Of a DNA stretch of 30,476 bases, positions 14,680-22,496 are shown piece after piece (within the stretch, counting starts at the first letter, position 1; each line of letters begins with the position of its first letter). Source of the stretch: JBIKVP01 sp044356745. GTDB lineage: Bacteria; Pseudomonadota; Alphaproteobacteria; Rhizobiales; Beijerinckiaceae. The notes below the pieces were generated by a model, which did not search any database, was not told the DNA's origin, and saw only the letters and a program-made list of their open reading frames with translations. The position numbers and the translations under genes are program-made. Location: assembly GCA_044356745.1 (NCBI GenBank), contig JBIKVP010000018.1:1-30476 (forward strand), given 5' to 3'.

Positions 14680-14922
14680 ATGAGCACATCTCAAGGCGCA
14701 CGCCGCCCCTTCTTCCGCCGTCGTAAAAGCTGCCCATTCATGGGTGAAGGCGCACCGGTCATCGACTATAAAGATGTCAAGCTTCTCTCGCGTTACATTT
14801 CGGAGCGCGGTAAGATTGTGCCCTCGCGCATTACAGCGGTTTCTGCTAAAAAACAGCGTGAATTGGCTCAGGCTATTAAACGCGCCCGTTTTCTTGGCCT
14901 CTTGCCTTACGTCATTGCTTAA
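14680..14922 (+). CDS. rpsR: Ribosomal protein S18
   Basis: 80 aa. Binds 16S rRNA as a heterodimer with S6. Recognised by RRKSCPF near the N-terminus, IDYKDVKLLSRYISERGKI, and the RARFLGLLPY block at the end. Two bases separate it from rpsF, and GAGGAG at the end of rpsF is its ribosome binding site, so the two are translated from one message. Followed by two hairpins before the next gene of the cluster. Confidence 0.97.
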   Translation: MSTSQGARRPFFRRRKSCPFMGEGAPVIDYKDVKLLSRYISERGKIVPSRITAVSAKKQRELAQAIKRARFLGLLPYVIA

Positions 14923-14928
14923 GGTCTG

Positions 14929-14966
14929 TAGTCGTTTCAAATAATTTTTAGGCTCGGAAACGACTA
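14929..14966 (+). other. Long-looped inverted repeat after rpsR
   Basis: Perfect 10-bp arms TAGTCGTTTC and GAAACGACTA around an 18-nt AT-rich loop, starting 7 bp after the rpsR stop, followed by TAAATTTTGTTTT. It could stabilise the rpsF-rpsR message or be a first terminator; the loop is long for a classic terminator. Confidence 0.5.
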
Positions 14967-15030
14967 TAAATTTTGTTTTAACGCGATTTCTTAACATAAA
15001 ATCATACAGATTTTATTTGAAATCATTATA

Positions 15031-15063
15031 ACGGGAAAGATTGTTCTTTCCCGTTTCATTTTA
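15031..15063 (+). terminator. Rho-independent terminator between rpsR and the DUF2232 gene
   Basis: Perfect 10-bp stem ACGGGAAAGA/TCTTTCCCGT with a TTGT loop, followed by TTCATTTT. The T-rich tail is interrupted by CA, so readthrough into the downstream gene is possible. It implies that DUF2232-rplI has at least partly independent transcription. Confidence 0.78.
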
Positions 15064-15162
15064 GTCACCGTTGGTCGTGCGTGTCACGGCCTAACCCTGC
15101 CGCATGATTAATGTATTGGATCATTCAATACAGGCAGTGGGACAGCTTGAGGACGTTATGTC

Positions 15163-16206
15163 ATGTCGACGCCATCGTCGCATAATCGCTTATACACTCA
15201 AACGCTTCTCATGGCGTCTGGTGCTGGTTTGTCATCAGCGCTTGTGTTTGCCAGTATTCTCACGCAATCACCTCTCGCGATATTTTTGCTCACGCTTTCG
15301 CCCCTGCCTATTCTGATGGCAGGTTTGGGCTGGACACCCTATGCCGCAACCTTTGCTGTTGCGATTGCAGGTGTTGTCTTAAGTCTTTTAAGTGTTTCAT
15401 CGGTTGTTTACGCCTATGTTTTGATGGTGGCACTTCCCTCTGTTTTATTATCGGCGGTTACAACACTTCATATTCATACCGTTTGGCGTCGGCGCGATTC
15501 CGAAAGTGGCCGTGAGGATATTCAACAACAGTCATGGTGGCTTTCCACGGGAGCACTCCTGATGGTGTGTGTCGTGCTTGCAGGTATCATGACCTTGTTT
15601 GGTGCGCTGCGTATTGGTGGGTATGATGCTTACATGATGTTTTTGCGGGAGGTGTCAGAAGCCTTTGTGCGTTTTCACCTTCAAATTAAAGAGCAAGAGC
15701 CGATTGTCATTCCGGGTGATGTGAATACCGACGACGTGTTACGCACAATGGTTGCGCTCATCCCATTATTTCTCGGCATGGTGATGTTACTTTATCTCGG
15801 CTTTAATTTATGGGTCAGCGCGAGGCTTGTCGCGATGTCTCAGCGCTTACCCCGTCCTTGGCCGCAAATGATTCAGCTCAGGTTGCCTCGTGAAATGGCC
15901 TTCGGCATGATTATTTGTGGGCTGCTTGCGCTTATGCCAAGCTATGCTGGTCTTCTTGGAAAATCATTGATTGGTGCAATGGTGGCTGCATTTGCTGTTC
16001 AAGGTGCAGTGGCAATTCATGTCATGACCCTTGGACTGAGTATGCGGGCGCTGATCCTTGGTTCATTTTACCTCACTCTTTTCTTAATGCCGTGGGTCGT
16101 GCTGTTTGTCGCGCTTTACGGCTTTATTGATGCGTTTGTGCGTAAGCCCGCGCAATCGTCTTCAAACCCACCTTCTTCCCCCTCACCCCCTACACAATTC
16201 AGTTAA
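15163..16206 (+). CDS. DUF2232 polytopic membrane protein
   Basis: 347 aa, with about eight hydrophobic segments spread along its length and a short Pro/Ser-rich tail after about residue 325. A membrane protein of this kind sits between rpsR and rplI in many alphaproteobacteria, where it is annotated as DUF2232 (related in fold class to YybS). No biochemical function is established. GAGGA lies 10 nt before the ATG at 15163. A competing frame beginning at 15104 is a shadow. The family call relies on topology and on the rpsR–rplI position. Confidence 0.8.
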   Translation: MSTPSSHNRLYTQTLLMASGAGLSSALVFASILTQSPLAIFLLTLSPLPILMAGLGWTPYAATFAVAIAGVVLSLLSVSSVVYAYVLMVALPSVLLSAVTTLHIHTVWRRRDSESGREDIQQQSWWLSTGALLMVCVVLAGIMTLFGALRIGGYDAYMMFLREVSEAFVRFHLQIKEQEPIVIPGDVNTDDVLRTMVALIPLFLGMVMLLYLGFNLWVSARLVAMSQRLPRPWPQMIQLRLPREMAFGMIICGLLALMPSYAGLLGKSLIGAMVAAFAVQGAVAIHVMTLGLSMRALILGSFYLTLFLMPWVVLFVALYGFIDAFVRKPAQSSSNPPSSPSPPTQFS

Positions 16207-16223
16207 CCTGTCAGGAGACAATT

Positions 16224-16787
16224 ATGGATGTTATTTTATTAGAGCGTGTCGCAAAACTGGGTCAGATCGGTGATCAAGTCCGTGTTAAAGATGGCTATGC
16301 GCGCAATTTTCTTTTGCCGCGTAACAAAGCACTGCGTGCCACGGATGCCAATAAAAAGAAATTTGAAACACAACGTGTTCAGCTTGAAGCGCGCAATCAG
16401 GAGCTCAAGCAACAGGCTGAAGCAGCTGCTGCGAAAATGGATAATCATGCCATTATCGTGATCCGCCAAGCAGGTCAGACTGGAATGCTTTATGGTTCTG
16501 TGAGCACACGCGATATTGCAGATGCGCTCAGCAGCGATGGCTTAAACATCACCCGTCAACAGGTCATACTCAATACACCGATTAAAAACATTGGTGTTTA
16601 TTCTGTGCCTGTGCAGCTTCACCCTGAGGTCGAAGTTCTTGTGAGCGTCAACGTTGCACGCAGTGTTGAAGAAGCTGAAAAGCAAGCGCGCGGCGAGCAG
16701 CTGACAACACGCGAAGAGACTAACATGGATGATCTTGGTCTTGAAATTGGTGCAGCATTGGCTGAAGCGGGTGATGTTGATATGTAA
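16224..16787 (+). CDS. rplI: Ribosomal protein L9
   Basis: 187 aa. Large-subunit protein binding 23S rRNA near the L1 stalk. The N-terminal domain shows VILLERVAKLGQIGDQVRVK and GYARNFLLPRNKA; a long helix rich in Lys, Glu and Gln connects to the C-terminal domain (TGMLYGSVSTRDIADAL). It is longer than the 149-residue E. coli protein because of an acidic C-terminal extension, usual in alphaproteobacteria. AGGAGA lies 6–7 nt before the ATG. It ends the cluster, 17 bp after the DUF2232 gene and ahead of a strong terminator; the dnaB that often follows is absent. Confidence 0.97.
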   Translation: MDVILLERVAKLGQIGDQVRVKDGYARNFLLPRNKALRATDANKKKFETQRVQLEARNQELKQQAEAAAAKMDNHAIIVIRQAGQTGMLYGSVSTRDIADALSSDGLNITRQQVILNTPIKNIGVYSVPVQLHPEVEVLVSVNVARSVEEAEKQARGEQLTTREETNMDDLGLEIGAALAEAGDVDM

Positions 16788-16816
16788 TGTCGCTTAAGTG
16801 CTACAATCAAAAACAT

Positions 16817-16845
16817 AAAACCCCGATGGCAACATTGGGGTTTTT
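16817..16845 (+). terminator. Rho-independent terminator after rplI
   Basis: AAAACCCCGATG-GCAA-CATTGGGGTTTT: a 12-bp stem with one G·T pair, a GNRA-type tetraloop, and five T at the end. Closes the ribosomal protein cluster. Confidence 0.93.
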
Positions 16846-17108
16846 ATTGTGACATACTTATGCGCATTCCCCTTTATAGCATTAAGCTTAAAAATTAGGC
16901 CATTTCAGCGTTAATCATTGATTAATATGCTTATTTTCGCCATTTTCTGTGTCATGTGACAACAAAGCGGCAATTCACGGCAAGATAACACAGTCAACAA
17001 TATAAATCGCTCTTTTGAAATCGGATCTCAAAGCTTGTGCTTTTGAGAATACCTGATCTTTTTCAAAAACGATGTCATGCGGTGTTGTTTAAAGAATGGG
17101 GAAATCTT
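16846..17108. other. Intergenic region upstream of the DoxX-like gene
   Basis: 263 bp, AT-rich, no gene seen. Contains a near-perfect 15-bp palindrome TTAATCA-T-TGATTAA at 16911–16925, a plausible regulator site for the downstream gene, but no promoter I would name. Confidence 0.4.
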
Positions 17109-18791
17109 ATGCACGACACACATTCACCTATTTTTGCACCCCTTGTTGATTCTGATTATTCTTTGTCAAATCATCAAGGGCGCATGTCTGAACAGTTGAA
17201 GGCGTACTATTTTTTTCGCCATGTCACGCGCGTTATTTTGCTTTCTGGTTTAACATTTCTCGCACTTGTTGCGCTTTTTATGCTGCCTTCTCATGCGCAT
17301 GAGGTTTGGCTGCTGACACCTGCACAAGTTGCGGCGCTCGTTACTCATCCGCAACCGGCTCTATTTTTAGGTTTTAGCCCTATTACAATGTTGATTGCGC
17401 TCATTGCGGGGGGGGCGGTTTTGGCTGCGACCATGCTTGATCGGCATTTGGTGGCACATGAGGTGCGGTTATTGCAATGGCTGCCGCGTCATCCTGAATA
17501 TCTTGTCTTAACCGCGTGTCGTTTGGGCGTTGGTATTTTGTGTATCAGTGCCGCTCTTGGCATGGCGCCGCGCTATGGCACACCGTATTTTACCAATCCC
17601 ACGCTCTTTGTCTCTGATCTTGATTTAACCCGTTTTTCCCCCGAAATCATGCGTACAATCCAGTATGCGCAGATTGGTTTGGGTCTTTTACTGATCCTCA
17701 ACCTCATGACGCGATTTGCAGCGCTGGGCGTTATTGTGCTGATTGGTGCAGGTCTATGGCTCTTTGATAAAGATATGCTGCCCTATTTAGGGCATATGCT
17801 CGCGCCTGCTGGCGTTGTTGCGGCACTGGGAAGCTGGTTTTTGCCGCGCTATCATTGGCGCATTACATCGCACAACGCGCTCATCACAACACGTGTTCTC
17901 ACCTTGTTTCGTATTGCGATGGGTCTTAATTTTATTTATCTGGCGATTGCTTTTAAAATTCAACAGCCGAATCTGTTGATTGCGATCATTGAAGGTGCAG
18001 GGTTACCCACGTTTGGTTTTTCTGTGATCATTCTCTCTTACATTATGGGTATTGTTGAATTTACAATTGGTGTGTTGATTGTCGTTGGTGTTGCGGTGCG
18101 TCCTGCCACACTGGCCGCTGTTGGCGCGATGGTCTTTTTCATGATTGTGCTGCGTGAGCCGCCCCATGTTCATGCTAATATTATAGGTGCGGCTATTGCC
18201 TTACTTATCATGGGATCGGGGCGTGAAACGGTCAGTTTTCAGGTAGAACTTTCCACGATGTGTCAAACGGCGCGTGATATTGTCGCTTGGGCACGCCGCT
18301 CCTCTCAGGTTTTGACACAAAAGCTGAATTATGGCGGCTTGGCTGCTGCTGGGCTCGTTGCGCTTGCTGGATTATGGACGCCCGTTGTTGCAGCACGCGC
18401 TGATTTACCAGCGACCTTATTTACGCGTTTGCCCTCCCATCAGCCAACTCCGCATCTTGAGTTAAAAGTTGAGCGTGATGCATCGGGGCATATTGTGCTT
18501 GATATTGATGCGCAGAATTTTATTTTTGCAGCATTGTGCACGGTTCCTGATGAACAAAGTCCGATTGCCAGCGGTCATGCACATATTTACGTCAATAATA
18601 TCAAAAAAGGCATGATCTCATTGCCTCAGAAAGATTTAGGGGTTTTACCGACAGGGCGCTACCGCGTGACAGTGAGTTTAAATGATGCCCGTCATCGTTT
18701 TCTTGTGTCGGAGGGTCATGCTCTCATGGTGACACGTATTTTGCATATTGATCCTCAAGGTCACATTCGCCTTGAACATGCTGAAAGCTGA
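17109..18791 (+). CDS. DoxX-like membrane protein with C-terminal GHAH-motif domain
   Basis: 560 aa from the ATG at 17109, which has GGGGAA about 8 nt upstream; the frame is open back to 17037. After a ~45-residue N-terminal tail come roughly ten hydrophobic segments. Two stretches resemble DoxX/quinol-oxidase-subunit-like four-helix units (around TACRLGVGILCISAALGM… and RIAMGLNFIYLAIAF…). The first segment ends in SHAHEVWL. The last ~110 residues, after a further membrane segment, form a soluble domain with NFIFAAL, GHAHIYVN (H490, H492) and LPTGRYRVTVSLNDARH. I have seen that pattern (…GHAHLYVDG…LPPGxHxVRVTLNAxDH…) in small periplasmic proteins, sometimes near copper genes, but cannot name the family. 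It would face the periplasm. Function unknown; the His-rich motif suggests metal binding. Confidence 0.65.
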   Translation: MHDTHSPIFAPLVDSDYSLSNHQGRMSEQLKAYYFFRHVTRVILLSGLTFLALVALFMLPSHAHEVWLLTPAQVAALVTHPQPALFLGFSPITMLIALIAGGAVLAATMLDRHLVAHEVRLLQWLPRHPEYLVLTACRLGVGILCISAALGMAPRYGTPYFTNPTLFVSDLDLTRFSPEIMRTIQYAQIGLGLLLILNLMTRFAALGVIVLIGAGLWLFDKDMLPYLGHMLAPAGVVAALGSWFLPRYHWRITSHNALITTRVLTLFRIAMGLNFIYLAIAFKIQQPNLLIAIIEGAGLPTFGFSVIILSYIMGIVEFTIGVLIVVGVAVRPATLAAVGAMVFFMIVLREPPHVHANIIGAAIALLIMGSGRETVSFQVELSTMCQTARDIVAWARRSSQVLTQKLNYGGLAAAGLVALAGLWTPVVAARADLPATLFTRLPSHQPTPHLELKVERDASGHIVLDIDAQNFIFAALCTVPDEQSPIASGHAHIYVNNIKKGMISLPQKDLGVLPTGRYRVTVSLNDARHRFLVSEGHALMVTRILHIDPQGHIRLEHAES

Positions 18792-18938
18792 ACCTAATCC
18801 TTGTGATGATGACGGGTTTTCATTGACCTGACACGGGCAAGCGTTATATCCAAAAGCAAATCTTGAAAGATCATTCGAAGACAAGATGCGCGTGTGTATC
18901 ATTGTCTGGGGTCTTTGTTCCGCTTTTGAGGATTTGTG

Positions 18939-20168
18939 ATGACTCAAGCTGTTTCTTTGCATGCCTCTGTTTCAGACAGTGATGACACTCTCCCGTGGCA
19001 AGAGCCTATCGCAACCGCATTGCTGGTTCTTGCTGATGGCACAGTGCTGGAAGGGTATGGTCTTGGTGCGTATGGTGAGGCACTTGGCGAAGTGTGCTTT
19101 AATACCGCCATGACCGGATATCAGGAGATTCTCACTGATCCCTCTTATTCAGGGCAGATCATTACGTTTACATTTCCTCACATCGGCAATGTTGGCACAA
19201 ATGATGAAGACACAGAAACTGTCAACAATGCGGCGCATCTGGGCGCATTGGGTATGATCGTTCATGCGCCGATGCCCGATCCGTCGAATTATCGCTCCAC
19301 CCGCTCCCTTGATGCGTGGCTTAAATCCCGCAATATCGTTGGATTAAGCGGACTTGATACGCGCGCGCTTACCAATCTCATTCGTGACAAAGGAATGCCG
19401 AATGCGGTGATTGCTCACAACCCTGATGGTGTATTTGATCGTGATGAACTTCATAAAAAGGCCGCAGCACTTGCCCCGATGGATGGTCTTGATCTTGTAC
19501 CCGCTGTCACCGCACGTCAACGTTACACGTGGGATGAAACGCCTTGGGTATGGGATGAGGGTTATGGTCAGCAGACACAACCAATCCATCACGTTGTTGC
19601 GATTGACTATGGTGTAAAACGCAACATTTTGCGCCTCTTAGCCCGTGAGGGATGTCGCCTCACTGTTGTCCCTGCAACCACATCTGTCGATGATATTTTA
19701 GCGCTTAAACCTGATGGCGTCTTTTTGTCTAATGGCCCTGGGGATCCTGCCGCGACGGGGGATTATGCCGTGCCGGTCATTCGTGGATTATTGGAGCGGA
19801 AAGTTCCTGTTTTTGGCATTTGTTTGGGGCATCAGCTTTTAGGCTTAGCTGCGGGGGGGCAAACGCTTAAAATGCATCAAGGGCATCATGGTGCAAATCA
19901 CCCCGTTAAAGATCATACAACAGGTAAAGTTGAGATCGTCTCCATGAACCACGGCTTTGCGGTTGACCCACAAAGTTTACCAGCACATGTGGTTGAAACC
20001 CATGTCTCGCTGTTTGATGGGACAAATTGTGGCATCAGCTTTACGGATCGCCCCGCGTTTTCAGTGCAGCATCATCCAGAAGCTTCTCCAGGGCCGCAAG
20101 ATAGCCATTATCTGTTCGCGCGCTTTGTCGCATTGATGGAACATGCTAAGCGTCAAAAAGCAGCTTAA
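18939..20168 (+). CDS. carA: Carbamoyl-phosphate synthase small subunit (glutaminase)
   Basis: 409 aa. Hydrolyses glutamine and passes ammonia to CarB for carbamoyl phosphate, used for arginine and pyrimidines. The N-terminal domain shows TGYQEILTDPSYSGQI; the class I amidotransferase domain has the nucleophile in FGICLGHQLLGLA (C295) and the His and Glu of the triad in QHHPEASPGP. LSNGPGDP is also present. The N-terminus is about 25 residues longer than E. coli CarA, as common in alphaproteobacteria. GAGGA lies 6 nt before the ATG at 18939, preferred over the GTG at 18936. carB is not adjacent. Confidence 0.96.
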   Translation: MTQAVSLHASVSDSDDTLPWQEPIATALLVLADGTVLEGYGLGAYGEALGEVCFNTAMTGYQEILTDPSYSGQIITFTFPHIGNVGTNDEDTETVNNAAHLGALGMIVHAPMPDPSNYRSTRSLDAWLKSRNIVGLSGLDTRALTNLIRDKGMPNAVIAHNPDGVFDRDELHKKAAALAPMDGLDLVPAVTARQRYTWDETPWVWDEGYGQQTQPIHHVVAIDYGVKRNILRLLAREGCRLTVVPATTSVDDILALKPDGVFLSNGPGDPAATGDYAVPVIRGLLERKVPVFGICLGHQLLGLAAGGQTLKMHQGHHGANHPVKDHTTGKVEIVSMNHGFAVDPQSLPAHVVETHVSLFDGTNCGISFTDRPAFSVQHHPEASPGPQDSHYLFARFVALMEHAKRQKAA

Positions 20169-20178
20169 ACGAGATTTA

Positions 20179-20478
20179 TTATGCGTCACCGCGCCAAGCT
20201 GTGGTGGCATGTTCATGGTCAGCGCGAACCTGATCGACCGTTTGCGGCAAATGATCAATATGGGCTGAGAATGCCTTGAGTAATGCTTCATCATTGCAGA
20301 TATAATCAAGAACAGCCTGTAGGAATGCAGGCTCTTTCGCGCTGGCACGCAGATTTTCAGGTCCCAAACCGCTGATCGCCAAAAACTGTCCAAGCTCTTC
20401 TGGTTGAGACAATAAAAACAGCAGGCCTTGAAGACCAACGTCTTGAAGTGTGGGAGAGGATTTTTTTTTGTGCAACAT
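20179..20478 (-). CDS. DUF3572 family protein
   Basis: 99 aa, no signal or membrane segment; predicted mostly helical. The segments LFLLSQPEELGQFLAISGLGPENLR and EPAFLQAVLDYICNDEALLKAF match what I recall of DUF3572, a small alphaproteobacterial family that commonly lies divergent from divK, as here. Function unknown. Near the N-terminus is a run of three Lys codons written as nine A's, a place where slippage could occur. It converges on carA, 10 bp away. Confidence 0.82.
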   Translation of the reverse strand: MLHKKKSSPTLQDVGLQGLLFLLSQPEELGQFLAISGLGPENLRASAKEPAFLQAVLDYICNDEALLKAFSAHIDHLPQTVDQVRADHEHATTAWRGDA

Positions 20479-20630
20479 AAATATAATTGGAACTTTATTT
20501 TACCAATTCGTCAACGCCTTTGCGTTACATTGGGAGAAAATGATGCAGTCTAAGACTGGTTGGTGCGCCAAAAACACACCTCCCTCATGCTTGAGAGTGC
20601 CTCATTGTGGGGATGTATAAAGGTTTCAAG

Positions 20631-20999
20631 ATGAAAAAAACCGTACTGATCGTGGAAGACAATGAACTGAACATGAAACTGTTCAGTGATTTGCTTGAAG
20701 CCCATGGCTATGCCACGCTCAAAACCTCCAATGGTGTTGAAGCCATTGAATTGACACGCAAACATCGCCCCAATCTGATTATTATGGATATTCAGCTTCC
20801 TGAAGTTTCGGGTCTTGAAGTCACGAAATGGATTAAGGAAGATGATGATCTATGTGATATTCCCGTGATTGCTGTAACCGCCTTTGCGATGAAAGGTGAT
20901 GAAGAGCGTATTCGGGAAGGTGGATGCGAGGCTTATTTATCTAAACCGATTTCAGTAGCAAAATTTATTGAAACGGTTCAGAACTATATCCGTGAGTAG
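20631..20999 (+). CDS. divK: DivK, single-domain response regulator
   Basis: 122 aa, a receiver domain with no output domain. Phosphoacceptor D53 (MDIQLPEVSG), acidic pocket E9/D10, T83 and K105 (LSKPIS) are all present. DivK is phosphorylated and dephosphorylated by PleC/DivJ-type kinases at the poles and controls CtrA through DivL. AAAGG lies 7 nt before the ATG at 20631; the upstream in-frame ATG at 20607 would add eight unconserved residues. Its position ahead of pleD and divergent from DUF3572 is the standard arrangement, which settles the identification. Confidence 0.95.
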   Translation: MKKTVLIVEDNELNMKLFSDLLEAHGYATLKTSNGVEAIELTRKHRPNLIIMDIQLPEVSGLEVTKWIKEDDDLCDIPVIAVTAFAMKGDEERIREGGCEAYLSKPISVAKFIETVQNYIRE

Positions 21000-21029
21000 A
21001 ATAGAAATTCTTGCTCTGCTAATGTATAG

Positions 21030-21053
21030 TTAATAATTAAATATTAATAATTA
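21030..21053 (+). repeat. AT-only direct repeat upstream of pleD
   Basis: TTAATAATTA occurs twice (21030–21039 and 21044–21053), separated by AATA, in a 24-bp stretch made only of A and T, about 33 bp before pleD. It could be an UP-element-like or nucleoid-protein site. It does not match the CtrA box TTAA-N7-TTAA. Confidence 0.5.
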
Positions 21054-21085
21054 TACAAATTGTTTGTGTTGCGTTTGAGGTTTGT

Positions 21086-22459
21086 ATGTCCGCACGTGTT
21101 CTCGTCGTTGATGATCTTCCCCAGAATGTAAAGCTTCTGGAGATGAAGCTGACTGCAGAATATTTTGATGTGGTCACAGCATTTAATGGTCCCGATGCTT
21201 TGGCACTGTGTGAGCAGGGATTGTGTGACATTGTTTTACTCGATGTGATGATGCCCGGCATGGATGGCTTTGAAGTTTGTCGTCGTCTTAAAAATACGCC
21301 TTCAACCGCGCATATTCCCGTCGTGATGGTCACTGCGCTTGATCAACCCAGTGATCGCCTTAAAGGGCTTGATTCTGGAGCCGATGATTTTCTGACCAAG
21401 CCTGTCGATGATAAAGCACTTCTCGCCCGTGTTCGCTCACTTGTGCGTCTTAAAGCCGTAACGGACGAACTGCGTATGCGCGCGATGACCTCGAAAGATT
21501 ATGGTTTTGGTGATCCGTTGGCTGCAGCGACATCCGAGACAGGCACGAACGGACGGGTTCTCATCGTTGATGATCGGATCAGTTCAACAGAGCGCCTGAC
21601 GGCAGCTTTAAAATCCCAACAACAAGTGGCGGTTGAAACAAATCCGCATCATGCCATCATTCGTGCCACCGAAGAAAACTATGACTGTGTGATTGTCAGT
21701 CTTGATCTGAATGATTTTGATGCATTACGTTTATGCTCGCACCTGCGATCATTAGAGCGCACGCGTAATGTGGCTGTTCTGATGATCGCTGAGCCTGAAG
21801 ATAAAGCGCGTATTTTGCGCGGGCTGGAAATCGGGGCGCATGATTTTCTGGTGCGTCCTGTTGATCGCAGTGAACTGGTTGCACGCGTGCGCACGCAGGT
21901 GAGACGCAAGCGCTTCTCAGAGAAACTTCGTGACAGTGTTCAGGCTTCCATGGAATTGGCCGTCACCGATTCGCTTACGGGTCTGCATAATCGGCGTTAT
22001 CTTGATAGTCATATGACGACGATGTTTGACGAATCAGCACTCAGAGCGCGGTCATTATCGGTGCTTGTGCTTGATATTGATAAATTTAAAGGCATCAACG
22101 ACACTTATGGTCACGATGCGGGCGATGAAGTGCTCAGAGAGTTTGCCAATCGCGTTAAGGCCAATACACGTAGCTTTGATGTCGTGGCGCGTTTTGGCGG
22201 TGAAGAGGTTGTTGTGATTGTTCCTGATACGCATTTGCAAGGAGCTATGGCTATTGCAGAGCGCATTCGGGAAGAGGTTGAGGCAAAACCCTTCATGATC
22301 CAAAATGGCCGCAAAGCGATACATGTCACTGTGTCAATCGGTGTTGCAGGACGGCGTGCGGGCGATCCTTCTGCGCAAGAAATGCTCAAACGTGCCGATA
22401 TGGCGCTGTATCAAGCCAAACAAGAGGGACGCAATCGCGTCATACCAGAAGCGGCTTAA
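21086..22459 (+). CDS. pleD: PleD, REC-REC-GGDEF diguanylate cyclase
   Basis: 457 aa. Makes cyclic di-GMP at the developing pole when phosphorylated. The first receiver has D9/D10, phosphoacceptor D53 and K105. The second receiver (about 157–275) has S205 where the acceptor Asp should be, so it is an unphosphorylated dimerisation adaptor, as in Caulobacter PleD. The GGDEF domain carries the active-site motif GGEEV (371–375) and the inhibitory I-site RxxD (RSFD, 362–365), so product inhibition is expected. It follows divK by 86 bp. The rpmG gene that usually follows pleD in rhizobia is absent; a xylanase on the other strand takes its place. Confidence 0.95.
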   Translation: MSARVLVVDDLPQNVKLLEMKLTAEYFDVVTAFNGPDALALCEQGLCDIVLLDVMMPGMDGFEVCRRLKNTPSTAHIPVVMVTALDQPSDRLKGLDSGADDFLTKPVDDKALLARVRSLVRLKAVTDELRMRAMTSKDYGFGDPLAAATSETGTNGRVLIVDDRISSTERLTAALKSQQQVAVETNPHHAIIRATEENYDCVIVSLDLNDFDALRLCSHLRSLERTRNVAVLMIAEPEDKARILRGLEIGAHDFLVRPVDRSELVARVRTQVRRKRFSEKLRDSVQASMELAVTDSLTGLHNRRYLDSHMTTMFDESALRARSLSVLVLDIDKFKGINDTYGHDAGDEVLREFANRVKANTRSFDVVARFGGEEVVVIVPDTHLQGAMAIAERIREEVEAKPFMIQNGRKAIHVTVSIGVAGRRAGDPSAQEMLKRADMALYQAKQEGRNRVIPEAA

Positions 22460-22496
22460 TCATCCTTAATCTGGAAGCACGACTCGGGTCTTGCCT

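Noticed and set aside
21030..21047. CtrA binding site upstream of pleD
   Set aside because: TTAA half-sites are present, but the spacing is 3 or 10, not 7.
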